A stretch of 64,000 nt of DNA from Streptomyces formicae. GTDB taxonomy: Bacteria > Actinomycetota > Actinomycetes > Streptomycetales > Streptomycetaceae. The notes below the pieces were generated by a model. The model had not been told where the DNA came from. It ran no database searches and was given only the letters and a program-made list of their open reading frames with translations. This document shows positions 17,262 to 27,100 of the stretch, in pieces (positions within the stretch are counted from its first letter, which is position 1; the number at the start of each line of letters is the position of its first letter). The stretch is from contig NZ_CP022685.1 of assembly GCF_002556545.1 (NCBI RefSeq), forward strand, positions 9,154,001 through 9,218,000, in the 5' to 3' direction. A program made the position numbers and the translations under genes.

Positions 17262-17300
17262 GCTGCGAGGCCGACGACATCTCCTGGGCAAGGCGGCGGA

Positions 17301-17356
17301 GAACGCCCGTGGGGTGCGGCGCGACCGACCGGTCGCGCCGCACCCCACGGGCGTTC
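17301..17356. terminator. Bidirectional terminator, perfect 26-bp hairpin
   Basis: Perfect inverted repeat: arms 17301-17326 and 17331-17356 with a GACC loop, almost entirely G/C. It lies 39 bp after the LAL stop and 4 bp before the stop of the convergent dehydrogenase gene. No T-tract follows on either side, which is common for actinobacterial terminators. Confidence 0.8.
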
Positions 17357-17360
17357 GGCG

Positions 17361-19085
17361 TCATCCCCGGGCGTGGTTGAGGAATCCCACCCCGGTCTTG
17401 CGTCCCAGGTGGCCCGCCCCGACCAGGTGTTCCAGATAGTGCGCGGGGGCGAGCGAGGGTTCGAGGAAGGTCTGGTGCAGCGTGCGCTGGATCTGCAGGG
17501 AGACGTCCAGACCCACGACGTCGAGCAGCCGCAAGGGCCCCATCGGATGGCCGTGGCCGCCGGTCATCACGCGGTCGACGTCCTCAGGGGCGACCGCATG
17601 CCCCTCGACCATGCCGATCGCCCGGTTGAGGAACGGGAACAGCAGCGCGTTCACGATGAAACCGGCCCGGTCGGCACACCCCACCGGCTGTTTGCCGAGC
17701 GCGGTGGCGAGCGTGTGGGCGGTGGCGACGGTCTCGTCGGAGGTGAGCGCCGTGCGGACCACCTCGACCAGGCGCATGACCGGTGCCGGGTTGAAGAAGT
17801 GCATGCCGAGGACGTTCTCGGGTCGTCCGGACGCGGTCGCGCACTCGATGATGGGCAGGCTCGACGTGGACGAGGCGAGTACCGCGTCGGGGCGGCAGAG
17901 GGGCCCCAGCGCGGCGAACAGCCTTCGTTTGACGGCGAGTTCCTCCACGACGGCCTCGATCACGAGATCACAGCCGTCCAGCGCTTCCAGTTGAGAGGCC
18001 CCGGTCAGGCGGCCCATGGTCGCCTCCAGGTCGGCGGACGTCAGCTTGCCGCGCGTCACCGCCTTGCCCAACGAACGCTCGACGGCCAGCAGCGCGCCCT
18101 TCGCCTTCGCCTCGCTGCGGGCCACGAGGACGGTCGGGTGACCGGCCCGCGCACACACCTCGGCGATGCCCGCGCCCATCGTGCCCGACCCCACCACACC
18201 GATCGTCCGTATCGGGCGGGCGGCCGCGGCGCCCTGGCGCGCTGCGGGGGCGCCGGACCCGCGCTCCGCGGAGTAGTCGTAGAGCCCGCGCCCCGACTTC
18301 CGGCCGAACAGTCCGGCCGCCACATAGTGGGAAAGGAGCGGGGCGGGCGCGTACTGGCGGTCGCCGGTACGCGTGTACAGGGCCTCCAGCGAATCGTGGG
18401 CCACGTCCAAACCGATGGCGTCGAGCCGTGTCAGCGGCCCCATCGGCAGCCCGCAGCCCAGGGTCATGGCCGCGTCGATGTCCTCACGCGACGCGTAGCG
18501 CTGCTCGTACATCGTCACGGCGCTGTTCAAGTACGCCATGGTCAGCGCGCCACCGATGAAGCCCGGCCGGTCGGGCAGGGCGACCGCGTCGAGCCCCAGG
18601 CCCGCCACGAAGCGCTCCGTCGCCTCGCGGACGGCTCCGTCCGTGAGGGGAGTGGTGATCACCTCGACGACCTCGAGCGGGTCCGCGGGAAACAGGTGCA
18701 GGCCGACGGTCCTGGCCAGCGCGCCCCAGCGCGAGGCGAGCTCGGTGACGGACAGCCCGGTCGTGGTGGTGGCGAACACCGTGGAGGGCGCGCACAGTGC
18801 GCGGGCCTTCCCGATGACGTCGGCCTTGAGGTCGAGGCGTTCCGGGAGGGCCTCGATCACCAGGTCCGCGTCCGCGACGTCCGCCACCGACGCGGACCAG
18901 CGCACCGCGCCGGGCCGTTCGCCGTCGGAGGAGCGCTCCGCCACCCGGTGCCGCCCGGCGGTCAGCGCCGCCTCGTCCGCCTCGACGGCGATCACGGGCA
19001 GCCCCGCGCGAGCGAGCAGATCCACCAGGGCGGATCCGACCGCCCCGATGCCGACCACGGCGACCTGCGAATAGCCCAGGGACAT
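17361..19085 (-). CDS. 3-hydroxyacyl-CoA dehydrogenase, tandem-domain
   Basis: 574 residues from an ATG (19085) with AAGGA nine bases upstream. It consists of two complete 3-hydroxybutyryl-CoA dehydrogenase units joined by an Ala/Gly-rich linker. Unit 1 (about 1-275) has the NAD loop GIGAVGS and a diverged catalytic segment, GLHLFPADPLEVVEV. Unit 2 (about 290-574) has GSGTMG, canonical SSTSSLPI, GMHFFNPAPVMRLVEVV and NALLFPFLNRAI. Unit 2 looks fully active; unit 1 keeps His and Glu but has lost the Asn-Pro pair. The role fits reduction of acetoacetyl-CoA to 3-hydroxybutyryl-CoA in ethylmalonyl-CoA supply, together with the KAS III enzyme. It is last in a likely P450-SnoaL-dehydrogenase operon. 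Confidence 0.87.
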   Translation of the reverse strand: MSLGYSQVAVVGIGAVGSALVDLLARAGLPVIAVEADEAALTAGRHRVAERSSDGERPGAVRWSASVADVADADLVIEALPERLDLKADVIGKARALCAPSTVFATTTTGLSVTELASRWGALARTVGLHLFPADPLEVVEVITTPLTDGAVREATERFVAGLGLDAVALPDRPGFIGGALTMAYLNSAVTMYEQRYASREDIDAAMTLGCGLPMGPLTRLDAIGLDVAHDSLEALYTRTGDRQYAPAPLLSHYVAAGLFGRKSGRGLYDYSAERGSGAPAARQGAAAARPIRTIGVVGSGTMGAGIAEVCARAGHPTVLVARSEAKAKGALLAVERSLGKAVTRGKLTSADLEATMGRLTGASQLEALDGCDLVIEAVVEELAVKRRLFAALGPLCRPDAVLASSTSSLPIIECATASGRPENVLGMHFFNPAPVMRLVEVVRTALTSDETVATAHTLATALGKQPVGCADRAGFIVNALLFPFLNRAIGMVEGHAVAPEDVDRVMTGGHGHPMGPLRLLDVVGLDVSLQIQRTLHQTFLEPSLAPAHYLEHLVGAGHLGRKTGVGFLNHARG

Positions 19086-19155
19086 GCGAGGGATCCTTTC
19101 GAGCAAATCGACGGACGAGCCTGTGGGTGGTGCCCGGACGCGCCCGGACGAGGTG

Positions 19156-19605
19156 TCAGGTCCGGGCGACGACGCTCGCGTCGCCCTTGCCGTAGAAGGC
19201 CTGCATCCGATCGACCAGACCGTCGTCGTTGACGTGGATGACCATCACGATGTTGACCCGGATCATCTTGTTCTCCGGGTCCTCGGGCGGATGCGGCGGA
19301 AGGAGGCCGCTCTCGGTCATCGCGGGCCCCGCGAGGGGAAGGTAGTTGAACGTCGAAACCATGGGGACCGCGGCCCAGCCGTCCTTGGACGCCACCGGTG
19401 AGCCCGCGTCCTCATAGGCCCCGGAGAATATCGCGGCGGCGGCACGCTGACTCAGCGCGTGCAAACCGTACTGCTTTCCGTTGCCGACCGGATCCTCGAA
19501 GCAGCAATCCTCGGCATAGAGCTTGAGCAGCCCGTCCACATCGCCTTCGTTGATCTTCCGGCAGTGGTCGAGGATGAGCTGCTTTGCCAGTTCTTCGTCG
19601 GGCAT
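19156..19605 (-). CDS. SnoaL-fold protein, MonB/Lsd19-like epoxide hydrolase (cyclase)
   Basis: 149 residues from an ATG with CGGAGA six bases upstream. The alpha+beta-barrel SnoaL/ketosteroid isomerase fold is indicated by HCRKINEGDVDGLLKLYAED, FEDPVG, FNYLPL and the C-terminal VDRMQAFYGKGD. The pattern closely follows the polyether epoxide hydrolases MonBI/MonBII and Lsd19 as I remember them. Counting from this start, Asp38 (in EDPVG) and Glu65 fall at the positions of the catalytic pair described for Lsd19A. Predicted role: opening of epoxides on the polyketide chain to form tetrahydrofuran or tetrahydropyran rings. A pyran-forming or isomerase role of another SnoaL member is the main alternative. 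It sits 57 bp after the P450 gene and 70 bp before the dehydrogenase gene, likely one transcript. Confidence 0.8.
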   Translation of the reverse strand: MPDEELAKQLILDHCRKINEGDVDGLLKLYAEDCCFEDPVGNGKQYGLHALSQRAAAAIFSGAYEDAGSPVASKDGWAAVPMVSTFNYLPLAGPAMTESGLLPPHPPEDPENKMIRVNIVMVIHVNDDGLVDRMQAFYGKGDASVVART

Positions 19606-19662
19606 GTGATCTCCGGAACTCCACGCGATGGCTGACGTATGTGACGCGACAAGTGATGCGGT

Positions 19663-20853
19663 TCAGGCGGGCTTCACGAAGACCGGCAGCGATTTCACGC
19701 CGAAGAAGTTCTGCTCGTAGAAACCGAGGGGGACGTCCCGGTTGAGCCGCACGTCCGCGTAGCGGTCGAAGAGGAGGTTCAGGGCGACCTTTCCCTCAAG
19801 GCGGGCCAGCGGAGCGCCGATGCAGAAGTGAATTCCCTTGCCGAAGGCGAGATGCGGGTTCTGCGTACGATGAATGTCGAAGACATCCGGATCCGTGAAC
19901 TGCCGCTCGTCGCGGTTCGCCGAAACCAGCCAGGGAATGACGATGGACCGTTCCGGAATGGTCGCCCCCGACAGCTCCACATCCTTCGTGGTGTACCGCG
20001 CGGTGATGGTGAACGGCGGCCGATAGCGCATCACTTCCTCGACCGCCGCGGGGATGAGCGACCGGTCCGCGCGCAGCTCGGCCGGGGCCCCGGGGTTCTC
20101 GTCGAACGAGAGCACGGAGCTGCTGAGCATCATGGTGGTCGTGATGTGCCCCGCGATCAGCAGCAGCCGAGCGAAGTTCACCGCCTCGGCGCCCGTGATG
20201 CGCTCGCCGTCGAGCTCGCTGCTCACCATCTTGCTGAGCAGGTCGTTCCCCGGCCGGGCGCGGCGCTCATCGAGCATGCCCTCCAGGTAGTAGTCCATCT
20301 CCTCGATCGCAGAGCGCAGACGTTCGTACGTCTCGGGGTCGTCGATGCCGGCGATCTTCGCCGCGATGATCCGGTCCGCCCAGTGCCGGAACACCGGACG
20401 GTCCTCGACGGGCACCCCCAGCAACTCGGCGATCACGATGACCGGCAGCGGATGCGTCAACTGCCGGACCAGGTCCAGTTCGCCCGCGTCGCCCGCCGAA
20501 TCGAGCAGTTCCTCGCCGATCTCCAGGATGCGCGGCTCCAGTTCGGCGACCGTGCGCGGCGTGAAGACGCGGCTGATCTGACGCCGCAGATGGTGGTGTA
20601 CGGGCGGGTCTATCTGCGCGAGGTCGCCCTTGGCCACCTCGGCCGCCTTCGGGGAAATCGCCGTCGGATCGGAGGAGAAATCCGCGTACTCGGTCAGTAC
20701 ATGCTGCACATCGGTGTACCTGAACACGTGCCAGCTGCCATTACTGCCCTGCACAACGGGAAACTCGGCACGCATCCTCCGCAGCCAGGAGAACAACTCA
20801 TCGCCGCCGTCGGCAGTCGAAGGAGGGGTGAGTGAAACAGCCGGTTCGGACAC
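19663..20853 (-). CDS. Cytochrome P450, cluster tailoring enzyme
   Basis: 396 residues from GTG 20853, preceded by GGGAG at a good distance; the open frame runs 24 codons further upstream. Class I bacterial P450: ExxR helix in [10 protein letters not shown] and heme loop [17 protein letters not shown]. The I-helix reads IAGHITTT: the conserved acidic residue before the threonine is isoleucine, a departure from the usual acid-alcohol pair that delivers protons to oxygen. It is divergent from PKS1 across a region with three CTAGGGGG boxes and heads an operon with the SnoaL protein and the dehydrogenase, so it probably oxidises the polyketide. The site of oxidation cannot be told; it needs a separate ferredoxin and reductase. 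Confidence 0.87.
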   Translation of the reverse strand: MSEPAVSLTPPSTADGGDELFSWLRRMRAEFPVVQGSNGSWHVFRYTDVQHVLTEYADFSSDPTAISPKAAEVAKGDLAQIDPPVHHHLRRQISRVFTPRTVAELEPRILEIGEELLDSAGDAGELDLVRQLTHPLPVIVIAELLGVPVEDRPVFRHWADRIIAAKIAGIDDPETYERLRSAIEEMDYYLEGMLDERRARPGNDLLSKMVSSELDGERITGAEAVNFARLLLIAGHITTTMMLSSSVLSFDENPGAPAELRADRSLIPAAVEEVMRYRPPFTITARYTTKDVELSGATIPERSIVIPWLVSANRDERQFTDPDVFDIHRTQNPHLAFGKGIHFCIGAPLARLEGKVALNLLFDRYADVRLNRDVPLGFYEQNFFGVKSLPVFVKPA

Positions 20854-21171
20854 GGAACAGCTCCCGTCTTCACGCGAATCACCATCGTTGCCCGGCACCT
20901 TATCCACGGAGCGACCCGCAGCCATCCCCAGAAGTTCCCTAGGGGGCGGGAGGCACCCCCTAGGGGGTGCCTCCCGGGTGCTAGGGGGCCTGCGGCGGCA
21001 AAGCCCGGTCGACAGGCGACGGCACCGACTGCTGAGATCGGTACACCGGGTCCGCAGGTTCCTGAACTCTGCCCGGCGACACGGCCCGTCCCGGTTTTAT
21101 CGCCCTTCATTTCTTTGTCATTCGCGATTCGATTCTCGTCTCTACGTGGTGTTCGGGGAGCTCTGGAGAAG
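20854..21171. other. Divergent promoter region P450/PKS1
   Basis: 318 bp without a gene. Its centre holds the CTAGGGGG array and a 28-bp palindrome. The PKS1-proximal third (21090-21150) is AT-richer, as expected for a promoter, but no clear -10/-35 pair can be named. Confidence 0.6.
20939..20988. promoter_or_regulatory. Operator array: three CTAGGGGG boxes at 21-bp spacing
   Basis: CTAGGGGG occurs at 20939-20946, 20960-20967 and 20981-20988, each exactly 21 bp (two helical turns) from the last, so all face the same side of the DNA. The middle box lies in a perfect 28-bp palindrome (20948-20975) with half GGGAGGCACCCCCT. Placement between the divergent P450 operon and PKS1 makes it a strong candidate for the LAL regulator; related boxes occur upstream of KAS III. 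Confidence 0.65.
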
Positions 21172-24100
21172 GTGTTGGCGGACAAGAAGGCTCAGAAGGT
21201 TCTCTCGGCCCGGCCCGACGGCGAGCCCACCGGCCCGGTCGAGCCCGTAGCGGTCATCGGCCTCTCCTGCCGCCTGCCCGGAGCTCCGGACCCGGGGGCG
21301 TTCTGGGAACTCCTGCGCGACGGACAGCACGCGATCACCGAACAGCCGGACGACCGCTGGGAGTTCACCGACGAGGAACCCCACGAGGACCCGGACGCGC
21401 CTGAGGCCACCGTTGACGCGTCTGATGCCATCGCGCCTACCCGGCACGCAGCCCGCCTCGACATCGACCAGATCGAACGCTTCGATCCGGGCTTCTTCGG
21501 CGTCTCGCCGCGCGAGGCGATCTTCATGGACCCCCAGCAACGCCTCATGCTCGAACTCGGCTGGGAGGCCCTGGAACAGGCCGGTCTCACCCCTCAGACC
21601 CTGACCGGTCACCGGGCCGGTGTCTTCGTCGGCGTCATCGGCGACGACTACGCCGCCCTGGCCGCCCGGCTCGGCGCGGGCAGCGGCAGCCCGCACGCGA
21701 TGACCGGCCTGCACCGCAGCATGATCGCGAACCGCGTCTCGTACGTGCTCGGCCTTCGCGGCCCCAGCATGACCCTGGACACCGGGCAGTCGTCCTCACT
21801 GGTCTCCGTCCACCTCGCCTGCGAGAGCCTGCGCTCCGGCGAGAGCACCGTCGCCCTCGCCGGTGGCGTCAACCTCAACCTGATCCCGGAGACCACCGAT
21901 CGCATCGCCCGCTTCGGCGCGCTCTCCGCCGACGGCCGCTGCTACACCTTCGACGCCCGCGCGAACGGATACGTCCGGGGCGAAGGCGGCGCGGTCGTCG
22001 TCCTGAAGCGACTCTCCCTGGCCCTCGCCGACGGCGACCGGATCCACTGCGTCCTGCGCGGCAGCGCCGTCAACAACGACGGCGGCGGCACCTCGCTCAC
22101 CACCCCGCACCGCCTCGCCCAGGAGGAGGTGCTGCGCCTGGCCCACGAGCGGGCGGGCATCGCCCCCGACGACATCCAGTACGTGGAACTGCACGGCACG
22201 GGAACCAAGGTCGGCGACCCCATCGAGGCCGCCGCGCTCGGCGCCGTCATCGGCTCGGCCCGCACACCCGGAAGGCCCCTCGCGGTCGGCTCCGTGAAGA
22301 CCAACGTGGGCCATCTGGAGGGCGCGGCCGGCATCACGGGCCTGCTCAAGGTCATCCTCAGCATCAAGGGCCGAGAACTGCCCGCGAGCCTCAACTTCGA
22401 GACGCCGAACCCCGATATCCCCCTCGACGAGCTCAACCTGCGCGTCCAGCGGACCACGTCGGCCTGGCCGCAGTCGGAGAACCCGCTGCTCGCCGGTGTC
22501 TCCGCCTTCGGCATGGGCGGCACCAACTGCCATGTGGTGGTGTCCGATTGGCGCACGCCCGAAGACCCGTCCGCACCGTCCGAACCGTCAGAACCCGAAC
22601 AAGCGCCGGTACTCGAACCCACCCCCCGCCTCCTGCCCTGGGTGATCTCCGGCAAGGGCCGGACGGGGCTTCGGGTGCAGGCGGGGCGTTTGGCCGCGTT
22701 CGTAGGGGAGCGGTCGGAGCTTTCGGTTGCGGATGTGGGTCTTTCGTTGGTGTCTTCGCGTGCGGTGCTGGACCACCGGGGTGTGGTGCTGGCCGCGGAT
22801 CGCGAGGGTGCGTTGGCGGGACTCGGGGCTCTGGAGCGGGGTGAGGCTGCTGCCGGTGTGGTGAGTGGTGCCGCTGCGAGTGAGCCGGGCCGGGTGGCGT
22901 TCGTGTTCCCGGGGCAGGGAGCGCAGTGGGCGGGAATGGCTGCGGGGTTGTTGGAGTCGTCGCCGGTGTTCGCGGGGCGACTTGCCGAGTGTGATGCGGC
23001 GTTGGACCCCTATGTGGACTGGTCTGTCGTCGACGTGGTGAGCGGGATCGAGGGCGCGCCGTCTCTGGACGACGTGGTGGTGGTGCAGTGCACGTTGTGG
23101 GCGGTGATGGTCTCGCTGGCCGCGTTGTGGCGGTCGACCGGCGTCGAGCCCGACGCCGTGATCGGACATAGCCAGGGTGAGATCGCGGCGGCCGCTGTGG
23201 CAGGTGCGTTGTCGCTGGAGGACGCGGCGAAGGTCGTGGCGCTGCGGGCGCAGGCGATCTCTGTCGGTCTGTCGGGTCTCGGCGGGATGATGTCGATCGC
23301 GCTGCCTGCGGAGGACGTACGGGAGCGGATCGCCGCCTGGGGCGAGCGGATCTCGGTGGCTTCGGTCAACGGCCCCTCCTCCACGGTGGTTTCGGGTGAT
23401 CCGGACACGGTGGACGAGGTGTTGTCCTCGCTTGAGGCGGACGGCGTGCGGGCGCGGCGGATCGCCGCGGACTACGCCTCGCACTCGGTGCACGTGGAGT
23501 CCATCCGCGAACAGGTCATCTCCGCCTTGCAGGGCATCCGCCCGCGCGCCTCTGAAGTGCCGCTCTACTCCACGGTGACCGGATCGGTGATCGACACGAC
23601 GGAGTTGGGCGCGGAGTACTGGTTCACGAACCTGCGCCAGGAGGTCCGCTTCGACCAGACCGTAAGGAGCCTCCTCGCCGACGGTTTCGAGGCGTTCGTG
23701 GAGTGCAGCGCCCATCCGGTCCTGACTGTCGGGCTGGGGGAGACGTTCGAGGACACCGGCAGCACCACCGCGTACGCGCAAGGGACCTTGCGCCGCGACG
23801 AAGGCGGCCCGGAACGCTTCCTGACCTCTGCCGCCGAAGGGTACGTGCGTGGCCTGCCGGTCAACTGGCAGACGCTGTACGCCGGTTCCGAGGCCCGGCG
23901 CGTCGACCTCCCCACCTACGCCTTCCAGCGCAAGCGTTACTGGATCGACTCCGTGGTGACCCCCGCCGACGCCGCCGCGTCCCCTCGGCGGCAGATCGTC
24001 GTCGAAGGCGGGGAAGCCGGGGCGGCCCTTGCCGAGGAACCCCTGTCCGGCCTGCGGGCGGAGCTGGCGCGGTTGAGCCCGGCCGAGCAGCGGGGCAGGG

Positions 24101-27100
24101 TGCTGCGACTCGTCCGCACGTATGCGGCCGCCGCGCTCGGTCACGCCTCCGCGGACGCTGTCGATCCGGAGACGACGTTCAAGGACCTCGGTTTCGACTC
24201 ACACCTGTCGGTGCAGCTGCGCAACACGTTGAACGACGGAACAGAGCTGACGCTCCCCGCCACCGTCCTCTTCGAATACCCGACGCCCGACCGGCTCGCC
24301 GAGCACCTGCACGGCGTGCTCATGGAGCACGGTTCCGCGACGCCGCTGGCGGTGGACGGGGCCCGGGCCGCGGACGAGCCGATCGCCATCGTCTCGATGG
24401 CCTGCCGTTTTCCGGGCGGAGTGGCGACGCCGGAAGCGCTGTGGGACGTCATCGCCGGAGAGCGTGACGTGATCTCGGACTTCCCCGACGACCGGGGCTG
24501 GGACCTGGAGAACCTCTACGATCCGCAGCTCGAACGGCGTGGCACCAGCTACGTACGCATGGGCGGCTTCCTTGACGGGGCGACCGAGTTCGATCCCGCG
24601 TTCTTCGGCATATCGCCGCGTGAGGCACTCGCCATGGATCCTCAGCAGCGGCTGCTGCTCGAAACCTCGTGGGAGGCCGCGGAGCGCGCGGGCATCAACC
24701 CTCAGTCGCTGCGCGGCACGCGGACCGGCGTCTTCTTCGGCGCGATGTTCCAGGAATACGGGCCGCAGCTCCAGGACGGTGCCGAGGGCGTGGACGGCCA
24801 CCGGCTGACGGGCGGCACCACCAGTGTGGCGTCGGGCCGGGTCGCGTACACCCTGGGTCTGGAGGGTCCGGCGATCACCGTGGACACGGCGTGCTCGTCC
24901 TCTCTGGTCGCCCTGCACTGGGCGGTGCGTTCGCTGCGTGCGGGCGAGTGCTCCATGGCGCTGGCCGGTGGTGTGACGATCATGTCGACGCCCGGGATGT
25001 TCGTGGAGCTCAGCCGCCAGGGCGCGCTCTCCAAGGACGGCCGGTGCAAGCCGTTCTCGGCCTCGGCCGACGGCACGGGCTGGGCGGAGGGCGTGGGAAC
25101 CCTGCTGGTGGAGCGGCTGTCGGACGCCCGCCGCAACGGGCACCAGGTGTTGGCCGTGATCCGCGGCTCCGCGACCAACCAGGACGGCGCGAGCAACGGC
25201 CTGACCGCCCCGCACGGCCCCTCCCAGCAGCGGGTGATCCACGCCGCGCTCGCCGACGCGGGGATGTCCGCGGCCGACGTGGACGTGGTGGAGGCGCACG
25301 GTACGGGCACGGCGCTGGGCGACCCGATCGAAGCGCAGGCACTGCTCGCCACCTACGGCCAGGAGCGGCCCGCGGAGCGGCCGCTCAGGCTCGGTTCGGT
25401 CAAGTCCAACATCGGGCACACGCAGGCGGCGGCGGGCGTGGCCGGCGTCATCAAGATGGTCCTCGCCATGCGGCACGGGACGCTGCCCACCAGCCTCCAC
25501 GTGGACGCCCCTTCGCCGCACATCGACTGGTCGTCCGGCGCGGTGGAGCTGCTCACCGAACCGGTGGAGTGGGTCCGGGGCGACCGGCCCCGACGGGCAG
25601 GTGTGTCGTCGTTCGGCATCAGCGGCACCAACGCACACCTGATCATCGAGGACGCGCCCGCGGACCCGGACCTCCTGACAGAGGCCACACCGGTGATCGA
25701 GGGCGAGGGCGAGGACGGTGACGACGACCGCGGCCTCGCCGCCGCGAGCGGACGCGTGCCCTGGATCGTCTCGGCGAAGACGCGGGACGCGCTGCTCGCC
25801 CAGGCGGAGCGGCTCTCGGCCTTCGTGGGCGAGCGGCCGGAGCTCTCGTCCCCCGCCACCGGGCGGGCCCTTGCCACATCACGGGCACACCTGGAACACC
25901 GTGCTGTGATCCTCGCCGACGACCGGGAAGCCGCGCTCTCCGGCCTTTCGGCCCTGGCCCGGGAACTGCCCGAGCCCGGTCTCGTCACCGGCCCTGCGGA
26001 CATACGCGGCGGCACCGCCTTCGTGTTCCCGGGGCAGGGATCGCAGTGGGAGTCCATGGCGGTGGAGCTGCTGGACGGTTCCCCGGTGTTCGCGAGGCGC
26101 TTCGCCGAGTGTGAGCTGGCGTTGCGGGCACATGTGGACTGGTCCCCGGAGGGTGTGCTGCGGGGAGCTGCGGGTGCGCCCTCGCTGGGACGCATCGAGG
26201 TGTTGCAGCCGGTCCTGTTCGCGGTGCATGTGGCCCTGGCGGGGTTGTGGCGGTCGGTGGGTGTGGAGCCCGCCGCGGTGGTGGGACACAGCCAGGGCGA
26301 GATCGCGGCCGCGTGCGTGGCGGGTGCGTTGTCGTTGGAGGACGCCGCGCGGATCGTGGTGTTGCGCAGTGCGCTGTTCGCCGAGGAACTGGTGGGCCGG
26401 GGTGGCGTCGCGTCGGTGGCGCTGTCGGCTGACGAGGTCGAGGCCCGTCTCGGCCGGTGGGACGGTCGGTTGTCGCTGGCCGGGCGCAACGGTCCCGGCG
26501 CCGCGACCGTCGCCGGTGATACCGACGCGCTGGAGGAATTCGTCGCCGAATGCCAGGCGAGGGACGTGCGTGCCAGGGTGATCGGGTCGACCGTGGCGTC
26601 GCACTGCGCGCAGGTGGATCGGTTGCGGGAGCGGATCCTTGAGCTGTTCGCCGACGTCAGGCCCCGGCGCTCGGAGGTGCCGTTCTATTCGACGGTGACC
26701 GGTGGGCTGGTGGATACGGAGGATCTCGACGCGTCGTACTGGTTCGAGAACTGCCGGCGTCCGGTGGACTTCGAGGGCGCGGTGAGGTCCCTCCTGGCCG
26801 ACGGGTTCCGGTACTTCGTGGAGTCCAGTGCGCACCCGGTCCTGACGATGGGTGTGACGGCGACGTGTGAGGACGCCGGGGTCGAGGCCGTGGCAGTGGG
26901 CTCGTTGCGCCGCGACGAAGGCGGCCCGAGCCGGTTCCTGACCTCGCTCGCCGAGGGATACGTCCGCGGTCTCCCGGTCGACTGGGAAGCGGTGCTCGCC
27001 GGAGCCGACGCCGGTAGGGGCGCCGACACGGCCGACGACGACGTACGCGTCGACCTGCCGACGTACGCCTTCCAGCGCGACCGCTACTGGCTGGAGACCG

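Noticed and set aside
21115..21171. TTG start extending PKS1 by 19 codons
   Set aside because: No ribosome site and AT-rich promoter-like sequence; GTG 21172 is better placed, though the start remains uncertain.
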